This document shows, one piece after another, positions 1 through 11,165 of a DNA stretch of 64,000 nt. The translations under genes and the position numbers were made by a program. Each line of letters opens with the position of its first letter. The stretch's first letter is position 1. The DNA lies in contig LR990050.1 of NCBI GenBank assembly GCA_905147135.1, positions 2,244,501 to 2,308,500 of the forward strand, in the 5' to 3' direction. Under the pieces are notes generated by a model. It had not been told where the DNA came from. It did no database searches and was given only the letters and a program-made list of their open reading frames with translations. This DNA is from Blastobasis lacticolella. Its lineage: Eukaryota > Arthropoda > Insecta > Lepidoptera > Blastobasidae.

Positions 1-715
1 GCAGGAAACAAGCATTTTCTCAGCTCAGTCTCAGCTGTGTCGCGGGCACATTTGTGTTAGCCGTGCAGTAGTCGTTACACCAACCTAATGGGGAAGCCAC
101 TGATAGGCACTTACGCACACTGACCTGCTGCGGATAGCGGATAACCTGTTCGGACATGAGACCCTGCCTCATAGGTACGCCAACCTGCCTTCCAAGAAAA
201 GGAGGTGCCTTTTGTCTACAGTGCATCGTAATCGTGTCATGCAACTAGGAATGAACTTGGGATGCAACTTATACAATACTTCATTATTCTCAGATTATTG
301 CCTTTTATTGATTATTAACAGTGCATTACAATCGTGTCATGTATCGTCAATTATTAAATCTTCCAAATATTAGAATTGCAACAAATAAATTCTAATTTTT
401 ATATGATAATAATTTCTAAAACAAAAATTGTTTTAAGTTCCTAGCTTTAAAACCAGCGACTGTGCCATCAGAAAGACCAGCCGTTTCAATGCCAGGCCTA
501 GTTAGTGCAAACAGAGTGACTTACAGGAACCATTTCTCACAGAAAAATGTTTTAAAATGATTTGTTTATTTAAATAAAAGCTTTTAAAATGTTATTTATA
601 ATGGCCATTATGATGGATCGTAATAATAATGGCCGAATTGTTGCATCCCTACTTAGCACATATCCAACTTGAACATGAATATATGGCAAATTTAGTAAAT
701 ATCAACAACATTAAC
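1..715. other. Left edge: intronic, little recognised
   Basis: Presumed intron 2 of the beta-COP gene. Bases 1-70 resemble a short interspersed repeat seen again near 12460-12530, 31690-31740 and 35130-35180 (TCGCGGGCACATTTGTG-like core). The rest is AT-rich and I recognise nothing in it. Confidence 0.4.
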
Positions 716-2406
716 CTTCCTGTAGGCATCACAAACGAGGATCATCTCCTGCATAAGCTTGCCGTCGGCTGTGGTTTTCGGCACAATCTCCCAGAATATT
801 AAGAGTAACTTCTTGATGGTGTGGTCCTGCAGAGGAAGCACAAACCGAATGATGATCATCAGAAGTCCGGGTATCTTTTCCCCGGAGAGGATGATGCCAA
901 TGACTTTCTTCAAAGCTTCTATCTTCTTTTTCGTATCACCTTTTTCTGTGGACAAAATAAATTTTCATATTTCTGACATTTCTCAGTTGGATTATGGTTA
1001 CTTGTTGGAAATAACTTTAAGCAAATATTAATTCCCGTTTTGTTCCATATTCAGCATTTAATTGAAGTGGTTTTGTCAACTGCTTGCCTGCTATAATATT
1101 TATTATATTTATTCTATTTTTTTATTTTTTTGGTCAATGCCTCTCAGCACACGGTACTGGTTAACTAATACCATCCACGGGCCAAAGCCAAGTGGTTGGC
1201 ATGGTATAACATAGTAATTTTAAGGACTGCTAGTAGGCAGTTGGGGGTGTGGGTTACTCGTATTTTGTATGAAAATCCTTACTATTCTACAGGTATTTAA
1301 TATAGTAGCTTTCTGGAGCAAGGAATACGTAAAATTGGGTAAGGCTAGAGTCTCTAATGACTGATGCAGCTGCTTGGGAATTACAATGGTGGTAGAGAGC
1401 ACTACAGGTACTATAGTTACCATTCGGAGTTTCCAGAGATGGACAATTTCGTCTCTCAGGACTATGTATTTGGTCATCTTTTCTACAATTGTGTTTTGGA
1501 GATTGTGCGAATTGGAAATAGCTATATCTCTCAGTTGTGCTGTTTTGTTTAATTTATCAATAAGTGTGATATCCGGTCTGTTATAATGAACAGTTCTGTC
1601 AGTAAGGATGGCCCTGACAAAATAAAGTTTGTGAGTTGAATTTTCCAGTACGGTATCGGGACTATATTTATAGTATGGTGCGAGCGGCTGTGTAATTAAT
1701 TGATATTTTATTGCAAATTGTTGATGGATAATTTTAGCTACCTGATCATGTTTTGAACAATTGCTTACAGCCACCGGTTATATGCTGTATTGTTTCAGGA
1801 GAGCTATTGCATCTCCTGCACGTATCTGATGGTATGCTTCTTATTATGTGTTTTTGGTAGTTGCATGTCCCTATGACTTGGTCTTGGATAGCCAACATGA
1901 AGCCCTCAGTCTCAGGGAAGAGCTCCCCACATCTGAGCCACTCGTTCGACGCTAGTTTGTAGACGTCTTGTTGACTCAGCTCATGAAGATGCCTTCCGGC
2001 CGATCAGATATTTTGGTTTGTGCATGGATTTGAGGTTAATTTTTCTGAGTACTGGTATCCGATAGATTATGAGGCGTGAGTTTTTGGTCTCTTTGAACTA
2101 TTGCTTTGTGTACGGTGGAAGTGTTTGCCTTATCATAAAATAGTCTCTTAATGTGGTTATCTGTTTATTATGAAGGGTTTTGATGTCAATCAAGACCCAC
2201 CCTCCGTCTGTTTGTAGTAAAGTAAGTCTCTGTTATTATTATTATTAAAAGGTAAAATTTATTATTTATGGAACTTTACAGGCACAACGCTAACTTTGAA
2301 AAAACAATAACTTACCAAGGTCCAATTTAAGTTGCATCTCATTATGAGGTTCCGAATCTGTAGGAAAGTTTATGAGAGTGTAGCACGGCTGTTCTACACC
2401 AGCCAT
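716..2406 (-). CDS. COPB1: Coatomer subunit beta (beta-COP), N-terminal part
   Basis: Beta-COP is a core subunit of the COPI coat that forms Golgi-to-ER and intra-Golgi vesicles in the cytosol. Coding exon 1 is 2406-2316 (starts [20 protein letters not shown], 30 codons, phase 1, donor GTAAGT). Exon 2 is 945-716 (acceptor CACAG, 76 codons, phase 0) and carries the nearly invariant stretches [32 protein letters not shown] and [15 protein letters not shown]. The ATG lies at 2404-2406, and the protein begins as family members do. The exon continuing with the usual DLQHPNEF stretch is not between 1 and 715, so the remaining ~850 residues lie off the left edge. The 1.37 kb intron holds a LINE relic. 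Identification rests on remembered family sequence; the exon junctions are read directly. Confidence 0.95.
1120..2225 (-). mobile_element. Non-LTR retrotransposon fragment with restriction-like endonuclease (R4/Dong-like)
   Basis: Reading leftwards, one frame gives [20 protein letters not shown], then a CCHC-type knuckle (CRRC...[10 protein letters not shown]), then after a small frame break [20 protein letters not shown], a PD-(D/E)xK-like endonuclease core, and [16 protein letters not shown]. This order (zinc knuckle, then restriction-like endonuclease at the C terminus) is typical of site-type LINEs such as Dong/R4. A stop or frameshift near 1775 separates the two parts, so the copy is dead. 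It lies in beta-COP intron 1 in sense orientation. Clade assignment is an inference. Confidence 0.7.
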
Positions 2407-3303
2407 ATTGCCTGCAATACACAAATAACTTAGATATATATATATAACAAATTTGAAAAGGTTTATGAATGTGGAAGAAGTGTAGCAAGTGGACTAATGT
2501 GGTCTCTGCCTGCCAACCCTAACGGGAAAAGGCATGATGGTGCATCAATTTTTTTCAAAAAAATGTTTTCTTTTTATTCTTATAAGAAAATTATAGAGGT
2601 AGAGGCTATTATTTATAACAATGACCATTAACTTATTAAGACAAATTAAAATAGTAGGTGCCAAATTCTTTGAATTTAAAACAGACAATTGTAACTACTG
2701 CCTGCCTTAACTGTTCAGAAACAGGACAAATCAGTGCAGGTATCGTGGGGGCCAATAATTTTACACGGTTTACAATAAATAACTCAACATGGTTTTCAAG
2801 AGGGTGTTATGTGCCTACAGCTTCAATGTAACAAAACCCACAGTCTATTCTGTATATTATAGTTTAAAGGTGTATAGACTGTTCGTCAATTATATTTACA
2901 TTTCAAGTAGTTTCACTTTATTGCTCAAAAGTTTACAAAATCGCATAATTACAGATAATAACACCCGGCCAACAAACAGCAGTAGCATACATACCTAATA
3001 TAACGATATATCAGTATCCAAAAATTGCACAAACGTAATTTCCAATCTGCCTTACTCAAAATGATGAAAGTTTAATAGGAATTTCAGTAAAATTGGAAGT
3101 AATTTCCAAAAAATACAACGATGATACGTGTCCACATCATCCACGGGCAAAGAAAACGTCAAATTGACAATGACAGCAGATAGACGTCATTGTGACATTT
3201 GCACGCAGTGTCGCCAATGTTAATAATTCTAAACTAAATCGATACATTCAGCCACTCGAATGCAAAATGTATTTTTATATGGCGCCATATCCGCACTACT
3301 TCA
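2407..3303. other. Divergent spacer between beta-COP and the THAP locus
   Basis: Should hold the beta-COP promoter and 5'UTR (minus strand). AT-rich, with no TATA box or other motif I would defend and no recognisable coding sequence; the 69-codon frame at 2789-2998 looks like chance. Confidence 0.4.
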
Positions 3304-3453
3304 GGGGGCTTACCATGAACTCTTATAGCAGGACCTAAACAGAATTGCTTTCAGTTTGAACGAGACAAGCTTATGTGACACGCATAGCGCTGTCTCGTTC
3401 TAAGCAGGGCAGTTCTGTTTAGGTCCTGCTATAAGAGTTCATGGTAAGCCCCC
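3304..3453. mobile_element. 150-bp palindromic TIR element, family 1 copy 1
   Basis: Begins GGGGGCTTACCATGAACTC and ends with its inverse; the arms pair for about 40 bp with few mismatches. A second, inverted and interrupted copy is at 39629-39984, which proves it is mobile. No transposase inside, so non-autonomous. It sits about 150 bp upstream of the THAP start codon. Confidence 0.85.
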
Positions 3454-3618
3454 ATGTCTCATAAAACAAAATTCGCTTGTGGATAAGTTTCTGTACTCTT
3501 TGGTAGATAATCAAAGCTCAACATAACAACAATCTGTCAGAAAATGAAGCGCGAGATATTTTGAACGCCATGTCGCTGAGGATTGAAACTTTTTAATTTA
3601 ATTGATACATTTTCAAAC

Positions 3619-5773
3619 ATGGTAAAGTGCAGTGCACAGCTGTGTAAAAATACAAAATATAGATATTCTCCTGGTGTATCCTTTCACACGTAAGTAAATG
3701 TTTATGGTCGCGGCAATAATGAATCAATTTGGGAAATGAGGAGTTTTCCAATAGGTATTTAAGGCATTCCTAACCACTCACTAGATGGCGCCCCGACAAT
3801 TTTGGTAATTGATAATCGCTTGAAATAGGTTCTTAGTAAACAGGATATAAACCCTGGGTACGTTGTATTGGATAATATTATATTTGTCAATAGTTTTCAA
3901 CCATTTTAGAGGTTGTAATAATAATAAAACATAGTGCCAACTTCTATAAATATTTATTTTTACACTTCGTTCAACCTTTAACAGTTATGTTTATATTAAT
4001 AAACACTTTATTTTCAAGTTTAGTATAACTTGGCTGCATGAAATCACTGCCACCATCATACAGATTTAAAGAAGATTATCAAAATTGTAGGAGCGCCATC
4101 TATTGATGCTTTTTGAAACAAACTATCAATACCTACTGGAAAACTCCTCAATTGTGACAAAAATGTGCGTCGTAATAGTGTGAATTTGCAATACTTAAAA
4201 AAAGCTTCACCATAAAACAACATGTTACAAAACTTACGACTAAGATAAGACTATAGAAGATAAGATTTTAAATAGTATTGTGTTTCTGCCGGTGAGTAAG
4301 GTTTCCAGTGCTCCATGGGGTGGGGATTTGGGGAACCGTGGCTTTGGCAGTGGAGTGGCATTTGCTTTTTGCTGCCAGAGCAACGTGTTATAGAGGTGGG
4401 CAACGCATTAGCGATACTCTTGGTGTTGCTAATGTCTATAGGCAGTGGTGACCACTTTCCATCAGGTGGCCCGCTTGCCTGTTTGCCTACCGTATGACAT
4501 AAAAAAAAAAGACTTGAACTAACAGGGTCGTATTTAGTATTTACTGTGTAGAATTTTTATACTTCTACGTAAGAGTGATGGCACACTGCCACTTTTTGAA
4601 GGGCGTTATCGCACAGTCGCGCGTTAGTCGTATTTGCTGGGCGCTTTTGCTTCGAAGCAGATGCGCTACTAAACGAGACCATTTCATTATTATTGTGTTT
4701 GTCCTCATCCAGGTCTAGGTCCAAGTTAAAGAGATGTGGGGCATCTTACCATCAGGCGGCCCGTACGCTTGTATGGTACCTATCATCTTAGTGGTATAAA
4801 AATGTTTTAGTCTAGATCAGGATCATGCAAATGTTTAGGTCTAGGTAGGGTAGGGGTACGGGTAGGCTACGGGCAAGGTAAGGGTAGGGTGAGTAGAGGT
4901 ACGGTTGGGTGGGAGCAGCTACCCACCACATACAGCTTCAACGATGCACGTTCGCTTCTGTGGCGGTGGCATAAGGGCCGTGTCGCCCTTTTTCCCTCAA
5001 ATATAGTTGAAATGGCCGATGGCTGGGCCCTGCGTTATACTCGTGAACGGGTGCTGCCTTGGTGGACTGGCTTACTCTTGCTGTTGTAGGTGGTAGTATA
5101 ATATAGGTTCCTATATATTACATCGGGCGCAGTCCGGCTCTGCTTGGCATTGTCGGGCACTGACCGGCTCTGTCTGGTATTGTCGGACACGGTCCGGCCA
5201 TTGTCGGCGTGGGGTTGACGTGCTCTGGTCCTGGGGTGGGCAACTTGTCACAATATGTTTTCAGTGTGTAATGTCTTACTCAATAAAGAAATTGTGATTA
5301 GATTTGATTTAGGTGCAGGTCCAAGTACAGGTCCTGGTACTAAATCTGGTCCTTAAGTCTTGACAAGTTCTGGAGCACGTCTGCATTGATGCAAACAAGC
5401 GACTGAATCGACACAGTCGCGTGGAAAGTATGCCATGTTTTATGACCAGCGACTCTACGCAAACACGCGACTGTATTGAAACAAAAATATGAAATTTGCC
5501 CTTTCCTCATCTCTACCGCCTGATACTGCCAAGTCAAAGTCAAATATTTTATAAATAATTTTTTTCAGATTTCCTAAAGACCAGACCTTACGCGATGTCT
5601 GGGTAGAATATTTAAAAATAAAATATTGGAAGCCCAGCAAATGCAGTGTGCTATGTTCAAAGCATTTCGATGAATATTATTTAGACCCAAGTCCCTTTAG
5701 AACTATATTACGTCCGGGTGCAGTACCAACCTTATTTGAATTTTTACCTGTGTCGTCCAACGTAATCAAATAA
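3619..5773 (+). CDS. THAP-domain protein, N-terminal zinc finger (probably a P-type transposase relic)
   Basis: Exon 1 is 3619-3689 (MVKCSAQLCKN...SFHT, phase 2, donor GTAAGT). Exon 2 is 5569-5773 (FPKD...W...KCSVLCSKHF...AVPTLF, stop TAA at 5771-5773). Together they make a full C2CH THAP DNA-binding module: Cys4, Cys9, the later CxxH (C-S-K-H) and the closing AVPTLF box, all at family spacing. Two outcomes are possible. The frame ends at 5773, giving a 91-residue THAP-only protein. Or a weak donor (AAC|GTAATC, after 5761) joins to 6836, where coiled-coil and transposase-like remnants follow but are frameshifted. The THAP domain itself shows no damage. Intron 1 contains three repeat insertions (3737-4150, 4265-4511, 4956-5312). 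Confidence 0.8.
3737..4150. mobile_element. ~414-bp TIR element, family 2 copy 1
   Basis: Starts TGAGGAGTTTTCCAATAGG and ends in the inverse (CCTACTGGAAAACTCCTCA). Other copies are 41417-41807 and a copy split by the DIRS element (17002-17204 plus 23535-23746). Arms carry ATCTATTGATGC and CACTAGATGGCGCC. No coding capacity. Target duplication is not clear. Confidence 0.8.
4265..4511 (+). mobile_element. SINE-like retroposon, family B (5'-truncated)
   Basis: Matches 37805-38142 (plus) and 63478-63812 (minus) nearly base for base from TAGTATTGTGTTTCTGCCGG onward and ends CATCAGGTGGCCCGCTTGCC...GTATGACAT plus an A-run. The terminal ~110 bp are the same tail as LINE family A (25196-25500, 48468-48860, 62822-63106). 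The short frame inside it is not a gene. Confidence 0.75.
4956..5312 (+). repeat. Interspersed repeat L, copy 1 (LINE 3' end?)
   Basis: Shares TTTTTCCCTCAAATATAGTTG, then GCTGGGCCCTGCGTTATACT, CCGGCTCTG-rich sequence and a CAATAAAGAAATT end with 34376-34735. The AATAAA-like end and one-sided similarity suggest a retroelement 3' end. Confidence 0.55.
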
Positions 5774-6362
5774 TAATTATGCTTTGTTTGTGTAAGGGCA
5801 CTTCCGCATTTTATAAGAATTTCGTTCGTGTTCGTTACGTGAAAAAGACAGTCGGGAAATTTTTGTCCTTGCGTCTTCGACTAACCAGAGCTTTAAGTCC
5901 GCTATTTAAATTATCGCACAATTCGATCGCGATTCGATTACAACTCGATACAAATTGGGTATTTAGCAAAAACTTGTACGTAAGCTCAATTGAGTTGTAA
6001 TCGAATTCATTCTCAATTGACGATCTCCAGTTCTTGGTATTTCCTTCTAAAATTTACCTACCAAGAGACTGAACAAAAAACGTGAACATTGCAAGAATGA
6101 TTTGCTTTAAATTTAAATTCCCGTTTTTTTCACTTAAAGTAGTTAAACTAGTACTTAGTAATTAAAATTGTCCGCAATGAAGTCAAGCAAAGAATACCGT
6201 TTTATCACACGATCGAATTGCGCTACAATTGTAATACCAAATAGAAAACAAATCGAATTTGATTGGTCTTTTATTAGTAGCAGAATACAAAAATCGTGTC
6301 AAATTGCAATTGAGCTGCGGTTGGGATCATCAGTAAAGCAGACCAAGGCCCTGTCAGGTTAA
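5774..6362. other. Spacer or intron with no recognised feature
   Basis: AT-rich; contains small inverted stretches (TTACAACTCGAT at about 5938-5949 against GAGTTGTAATCGA at about 5992-6004). The short open frames are not convincing. Confidence 0.35.
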
Positions 6363-6384
6363 CCAATGGTCGACATGTTTTGTT

Positions 6385-6480
6385 TCGTACTCGCCACTGG
6401 TTAGGTGTACCTCCTTCTACCAAGCGAGGTTGACCAAGGGCTTCTGCTGGGGACCCGGAGACTTAATTGAGCAGTTTATT
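6385..6480 (+). mobile_element. SINE fragment, 3' part of the 5S-type family
   Basis: CACTGGTTAGGTGTACCTCC, GTTGACCAA and GGGGACCCGGAGA match the body downstream of the 5S-like head at 25798-26045. The 5S-like head itself is missing. Confidence 0.55.
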
Positions 6481-6615
6481 GCCCCGTGATTGTTTTTTGT
6501 TTACATTATCAGAGAGAGAATGGATTTTTATAAGTACCTAAATAGAATAGGTATTAGGTAAAAAGAGGTGTTGATATGGTACCAACTTATCCATGCTTAG
6601 TCAAAGATAAGTTTA

Positions 6616-6785
6616 TAATCATCATCATCATCATCATATCAGCCAGAAGACGCCCACTGCTGGGCATAGGCCTCCCCCAGAGATCTCCACAAAGACCGGT
6701 CCTGTGCTTTCCGCATCCAGCTGGTACCTGCGATCCTTACCAGGTCGCCGGTCCACCTTTTAGGAGGCCTGCCCACGCTGCCACA
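6616..6785 (-). mobile_element. RTE-type LINE, 3' end only
   Basis: A run of ATC triplets, then AGACGCCCACTGCTGGGCAT and GGTCCACCTTTTAGGAGGCC. On the minus strand this encodes the usual RTE C-terminus (RPPKRWTGDLVR) followed by a (GAT)n tail. Related pieces are at 33015-33158, 42870-43035 and 46574-47419. Confidence 0.75.
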
Positions 6786-6835
6786 AGTTTATAATAACGT
6801 GTATCAAATAAGTAAATACTATTTTGAATTTACAG

Positions 6836-8050
6836 TTTAAAGAAAAAAGCCTAGAATTTCAGTCCGAGAACGATTATTAAGAAAGCAAAATGCAACTATC
6901 GAATTTGTGTCCGTACCTCAAAATGTACAGAATACTGAACCACAGCAGCAATGATCTAGAAAATAAGATTTTAACAGCATCCACTTCATTGAGCAGAACC
7001 GCAGCTATTGATCATTCAACTTTCGTTCTTTAATCAAATAGTATGGAACAAGGTGAAGGCCTGAGCAAGACAGAGTAGTGCCGACATTAAAAGGGACAAT
7101 TGCTTTAAAGAATAAAATAATTAAATCGTTGAGTGCACAAAACAAACGGTTAGAAATAAAAGTAGCTAAGTTTAGTTCCATAATATGTGATTTAAGAACA
7201 AAATTAAATGACGGGGTACAAAATTTAAACAATATCCCTGGAAATAATAAAGATTTTTTGGTAAGATGCATAAAAAAGAACAAAAATCCACCGTGGATAA
7301 CAAACAAATAAATTGACAAATAAATAAATTGAAATTGAAATTGATAAAACTTACTCACCAAACTGAAATCTTTGGCATTACAATGCCCCGTTTTCAAAAA
7401 CAGCTTCTAAAAATTTCATATAGTAGACGCAAAAGGACTAAAACATTATTATAATCTTTTAACTACCTATATCGGGCTATTGTTGTAGTTATTATTATTC
7501 ATTACCTAAGAACAAATTAAATCACGTTAAATACTAGTTATTATTTCATATTTGCTAAACTGCTACCATGCTGATCTAAAGTGAACTCATTTATTATTTA
7601 AACTTCATGGACGATGAGGTACAAAGTGGACATAAAATTACACGCTTTATCTTCATAGAAATAAATAAATAAAATTTATAAAGTTGAGTCTCAAGGAGCA
7701 ATGACATTAAAAACCGTTAAATTAATTGATCTAAAATGAATTGCATCGAAATAAAGATAAATATCAATACCACATAGCCAAAAAATTATTATAATGTCGT
7801 CAATCGTTAGAGCGCGCCATATATTTGAGGGAAGCCAGCCTTGAAAACAGCTCTTTTCGCCTAGACAAGAGCCTATAAATTCGTTCGAGAAACTTTTTCA
7901 ACAGCATTGCCGTACCCAGCTACCCTAAGCTTTACAAATAAAGCATTCGTAAGACTGGAAAAGTTGGCAAAAAACAGTAAACATCCATTGTTCGTCAACT
8001 CATGTGTTGACGAAATGGACATTCGTAAAGGACTCCGAGGAGGAAAATAA
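6836..8050 (+). pseudogene. Decayed coiled-coil and transposase part of a P-element/THAP9-type gene
   Basis: Follows the THAP module on the same strand. From 6836 a potential exon gives FKEK, but the frame only stays open (RISVRERLLRKQNATIEF) if a six-A run near 6842 were one base longer. A second break lies near 6950 and another near 7030. From 7057 to 7311 comes a lysine/leucine-rich coiled coil (TIALKNKIIKSLSAQNKRLE), in the position of the leucine zipper of P-type transposases. From 7865 to 8050 the frame reads RAYKFVRETFSTALPYPATL, then NSCVDEMDIRKGL, matching the conserved P-element/THAP9 region in which the Asp of DEM is a catalytic acid; it stops at 8048-8050. The segment between PATL and TNKAF is deleted. 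Interpretation as a P-type relic is inference from order plus motifs. Confidence 0.65.
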
Positions 8051-8828
8051 CTCCAAATCGGTAGCACTTAGGAATAAAAGTTGTATTTAAACGTGTATTA
8101 CAATTTTCCGTAATAATAGGTATTACATTTACCGTTTCAATAAAAAAAAAATTATAATAATTAACTAAACACGACGTACCTTCGCGATTTTGTTTGACTC
8201 GCTCGATATCACTAGGATTACATCCGCCGTGGTCACGAGTATGAAACAAATCGCATAAGTACGTCATGTGTTAGTCCCGATAAATATCACACGACGCAAT
8301 TTGTAATATTTTAATTTTCCGCTTTGCCCCTCAAAAGTGACCTCCGATTAAGATCCTGGATTTCTTATAATTTTTTCCGTAATATTTGTCTTAAAATCTG
8401 AACTTTTTATTTTTAGACTCAATACGTTCGGGAAAAGAGGGGATGGGGGCATTTTGCAATGTTCGTCTATTTTCTTTTAAATTGATGTAAAGAATATAAT
8501 TTGAGATCATTACAACAAGATGTTTTATTTGTTATGGCGCACGATGCAGTATGCAATCTTCCTTTTATTTTTCAATAAGAATTTAGCCCCCAAAGTGACC
8601 CTTATTACACGAGTGCGTCTGGGTACAGAAATTGATACCATTAAATTAATCGGTCCAATAGTTTCGGAGCAAATTGGCTGTGCCAGAAGGATCCTTATCC
8701 TAAAGTCTAAGAGTTCCGGAAACCTAATAGTAAGAATCGAGCGATTACTCATTCCTACTAATGAAGTGTCCGTCACGACAGTTTAACAGCGACCGAGTAG
8801 TAGATGGCCTACAAAGTAGGCATGTCTA
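8051..8828. other. Spacer with no firm feature
   Basis: Contains a minus-strand stretch at 8179-8267 (MTYLCDLFHTRDHGG...) ending at a GTACGT that could be a donor, and an 88-codon plus-strand frame at 8520-8786. Neither resembles a family I know. Confidence 0.3.
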
Positions 8829-9075
8829 ATGGTTTCTAAAGATACCTACTGTGTCGTATCACGATTAGGCACCCACAATTCCTTCTCTATGCAGTTATGG
8901 AACCTAGTTCCTGAAGCAGTTCAAGAAAGTCACACTTTTATTACTTTTGAGAATAATGTAAAGGTCACTACTTTTGTACACTTTTGTAATATGTATTATA
9001 ATTATGAATTTATGTAGGTATATATTTTATTATGTTTAAAAGAAATATTTACATGACGGAAATAAATTAAATAAA
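8829..9075 (+). mobile_element. Jockey/CR1-like LINE, reverse transcriptase C-terminus
   Basis: Encodes LGTHNSFSMQLWNLVPEAVQ, then an FITFENNVK-like end and a stop. This is the signature closing segment (NSFS..LWN.LP..V) of many Jockey/CR1-type RT proteins. Followed by an AT-rich 3'UTR with AATAAA near 9060. 5'-truncated and isolated. Confidence 0.6.
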
Positions 9076-9117
9076 GCTAATACTAAATTATAAAATAATA
9101 TTTACAAATAAAAAACT

Positions 9118-9345
9118 TGCCTCAAGTTCCTTGTTGAAGGAATTGTTCCCAAAAGGCTGGCCGCATTGCCTCGCTGTATCGCGAGGCTACCAGTCTTTTG
9201 GTCATGCGAAGTGTTAACCAGGCGCTTAGACAACTCTTTGAAGAGAGTATGAGCGCCTGGTCCCCACGGCCCAAGTGTTTCTACGCCAAACGGCGCAAAT
9301 AGATGATCTCCGCTGAGGCCAGCATATTTGCGCCGTTTGAAATTT
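9118..9345 (-). mobile_element. Retroelement protein C-terminal fragment
   Basis: Reading leftwards: FAPFGVETLGPWGPGAHTLF, then KELSKRLV and SLAIQRGNAASLLGTIP. I associate this ETLGPWGPGA...IAIQRGNAAS pattern with lepidopteran retroelement polyproteins but cannot name the clade. A one- or two-base shift near 9210 breaks the frame. Confidence 0.5.
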
Positions 9346-10583
9346 TCCGCCGAAGCGGCAGCGGAACCGGCATTGACACTCGTGGATGGAATAAGGGTGT
9401 CGACGCAGGTAGCGTAGCGATGTAAGTATATTGTATATGATTACGGTTGCGCACTGTTTAGTTAGGAATTTCAAAAGTTCAAATCTCGCTTGTGTTTGAG
9501 AATATTCGAACACTAATTTATCTTTTTTATTCGTTAAGTAATGCGCTATAAAAAAACAAAGAATCATAATGCTTATTAGGAAAATGGAATTACGATGGTA
9601 AATGTCCGGAAGGCAAATATCTAGCACCTTTATTTTATCAACAATATAAATACGCCCAAAGTTAAGATTTGTTATAAGTTTTTTGTAAAATAACGTTACT
9701 GCAGACAGCCTGCCTTGTTTCGTCCCTGCATTTGCATTTAATGTCTGTGCCATCTATCATGGACTTACTACCTAAAAAGGATTGTGCGCTGCTATGACTA
9801 AAAACTATCCGAGTGAGAGTTATCATCTATAGTCCTTTGTCCCTTTCTAGTGTAGCCATCATTGTTGATGCAAATTCCGAATTACTTTTATTACTTACCT
9901 ATTTACACAGGACTTCTATACATAGTATAAAACAAAGTCGCTTTCCGCCGTCTGTCCCTATGTATCGAAGTATGTATCTATATACGCTTAGATATTTTAA
10001 ACTAAACAACGTATTGTTTAAATTTTCTACTCGGTCCCGGTTCAAGAATTGACACTGCTTATGATACTTTACGTTCATGGATAGCTAACAATGGCCCCGC
10101 AGGTGGGCCGCTTGCCTGTTTGCCACTACTATATAGAAACACCATATATTAAAACTGCTGAACCCTTTCCGCCGCAGTTGAAGTTGGCAACACTAGAAGG
10201 GGACACGGACTATAGATGTAGAGGGTGAAGTAGAGGGAGAATAACATAGAGATGACGAGCAAATAATAATACCATGCATGGACAGGATCACAACATACAA
10301 AAACTGCTAAGAATGAAAAGGACGAAGACAGTATTATGTTGTCCTTGTCGGAATTTGAGATTTCATTCTTCTGCCGCTATTCGACCAAATTGGGAGTAAG
10401 TTAAGTCAAGCTTCAGTCCGGAATTTTATGATACTTTTTATTTGTCCGGGTTACAAGTATTTTAGGGATACCAGCTGTGGTACTGATAATTTTTTTTTAT
10501 AAAAATTACCTGAGTTGTGGGGTATTAATTTTTATATGGACCCTAGATTTATCAAGTGCTGTACGCCCAATTATACATATACC
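9346..10583. other. Spacer without recognised genes
   Basis: A 175-codon minus-strand frame (9226-9753) crosses into the retroelement fragment in a different frame; its N-terminal half is low-complexity and matches nothing I know. At 10085-10120 there is a short piece of the LINE-A tail (CAGGTGGGCCGCTTGCCTGT). Confidence 0.4.
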
Positions 10584-11165
10584 TTGTCTAAAATAGGATG
10601 ATAATTTTGACATATCACAATAGGGATGTGGTTGTGTAAAATCGTTAATGAATCTATTCGATTATCGATTATCATTCTCATAGAACTTGGAATCGATAGT
10701 TGCATGGTTATGCTTTACGTATTATACAAAATAAACTATTTATTTTCTTCTAAATTAATAATTTATTAATACGACATTAAAAACCCTTCTACAACGACGA
10801 TTATGACACGTGCGTATTTCTATTCGGTCAGTCATCCTATTACGTAGAATACGCGCTACTCGAAATTGTTATTGTGAAAGGTCTCTTAAGGTGAAATCCA
10901 AACAAAGAATAAGAGTTTAGTTACAAAAAATAATAAGGTTACTTAAATGTTAATTTTAAATATTCGATTATATTATATCAATATCGATTTTCGATTGTCT
11001 GTTGTTTTTCGTTATTCGTGGCACTTCACTAAAGGGGCGGGGCCTGTCTATGAAGTACGACATTTCCCGTAGTACATTTTACCGAAAAAAACACGAAACT
11101 TCATAGGCGTGCGCCAAAGACCAACAATTAGTGCGCTGTCAAAATTATCATCCTATTTTAGACAA
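10584..11165. mobile_element. 582-bp element with perfect 29-bp terminal inverted repeats
   Basis: The left end TTGTCTAAAATAGGATGATA...TTTTGACA (10584-10612) is repeated exactly in inverse at 11137-11165. The interior has more inverted AT-rich sequence (CGATTATCGATTATC against ATATCGATTTTCGATTG) and no coding frame. No target duplication is obvious and no second copy is in this window, so the superfamily is open. Confidence 0.8.

Noticed and set aside
8520..8786. Overlapping 83-88 codon frames on both strands
   Set aside because: Open on both strands at once and matching no family I know; likely chance.
9226..9753. 175-codon minus-strand open frame
   Set aside because: It runs out of frame across a retroelement fragment at its 3' side, and its 5' half is AT-biased with no recognisable motif.
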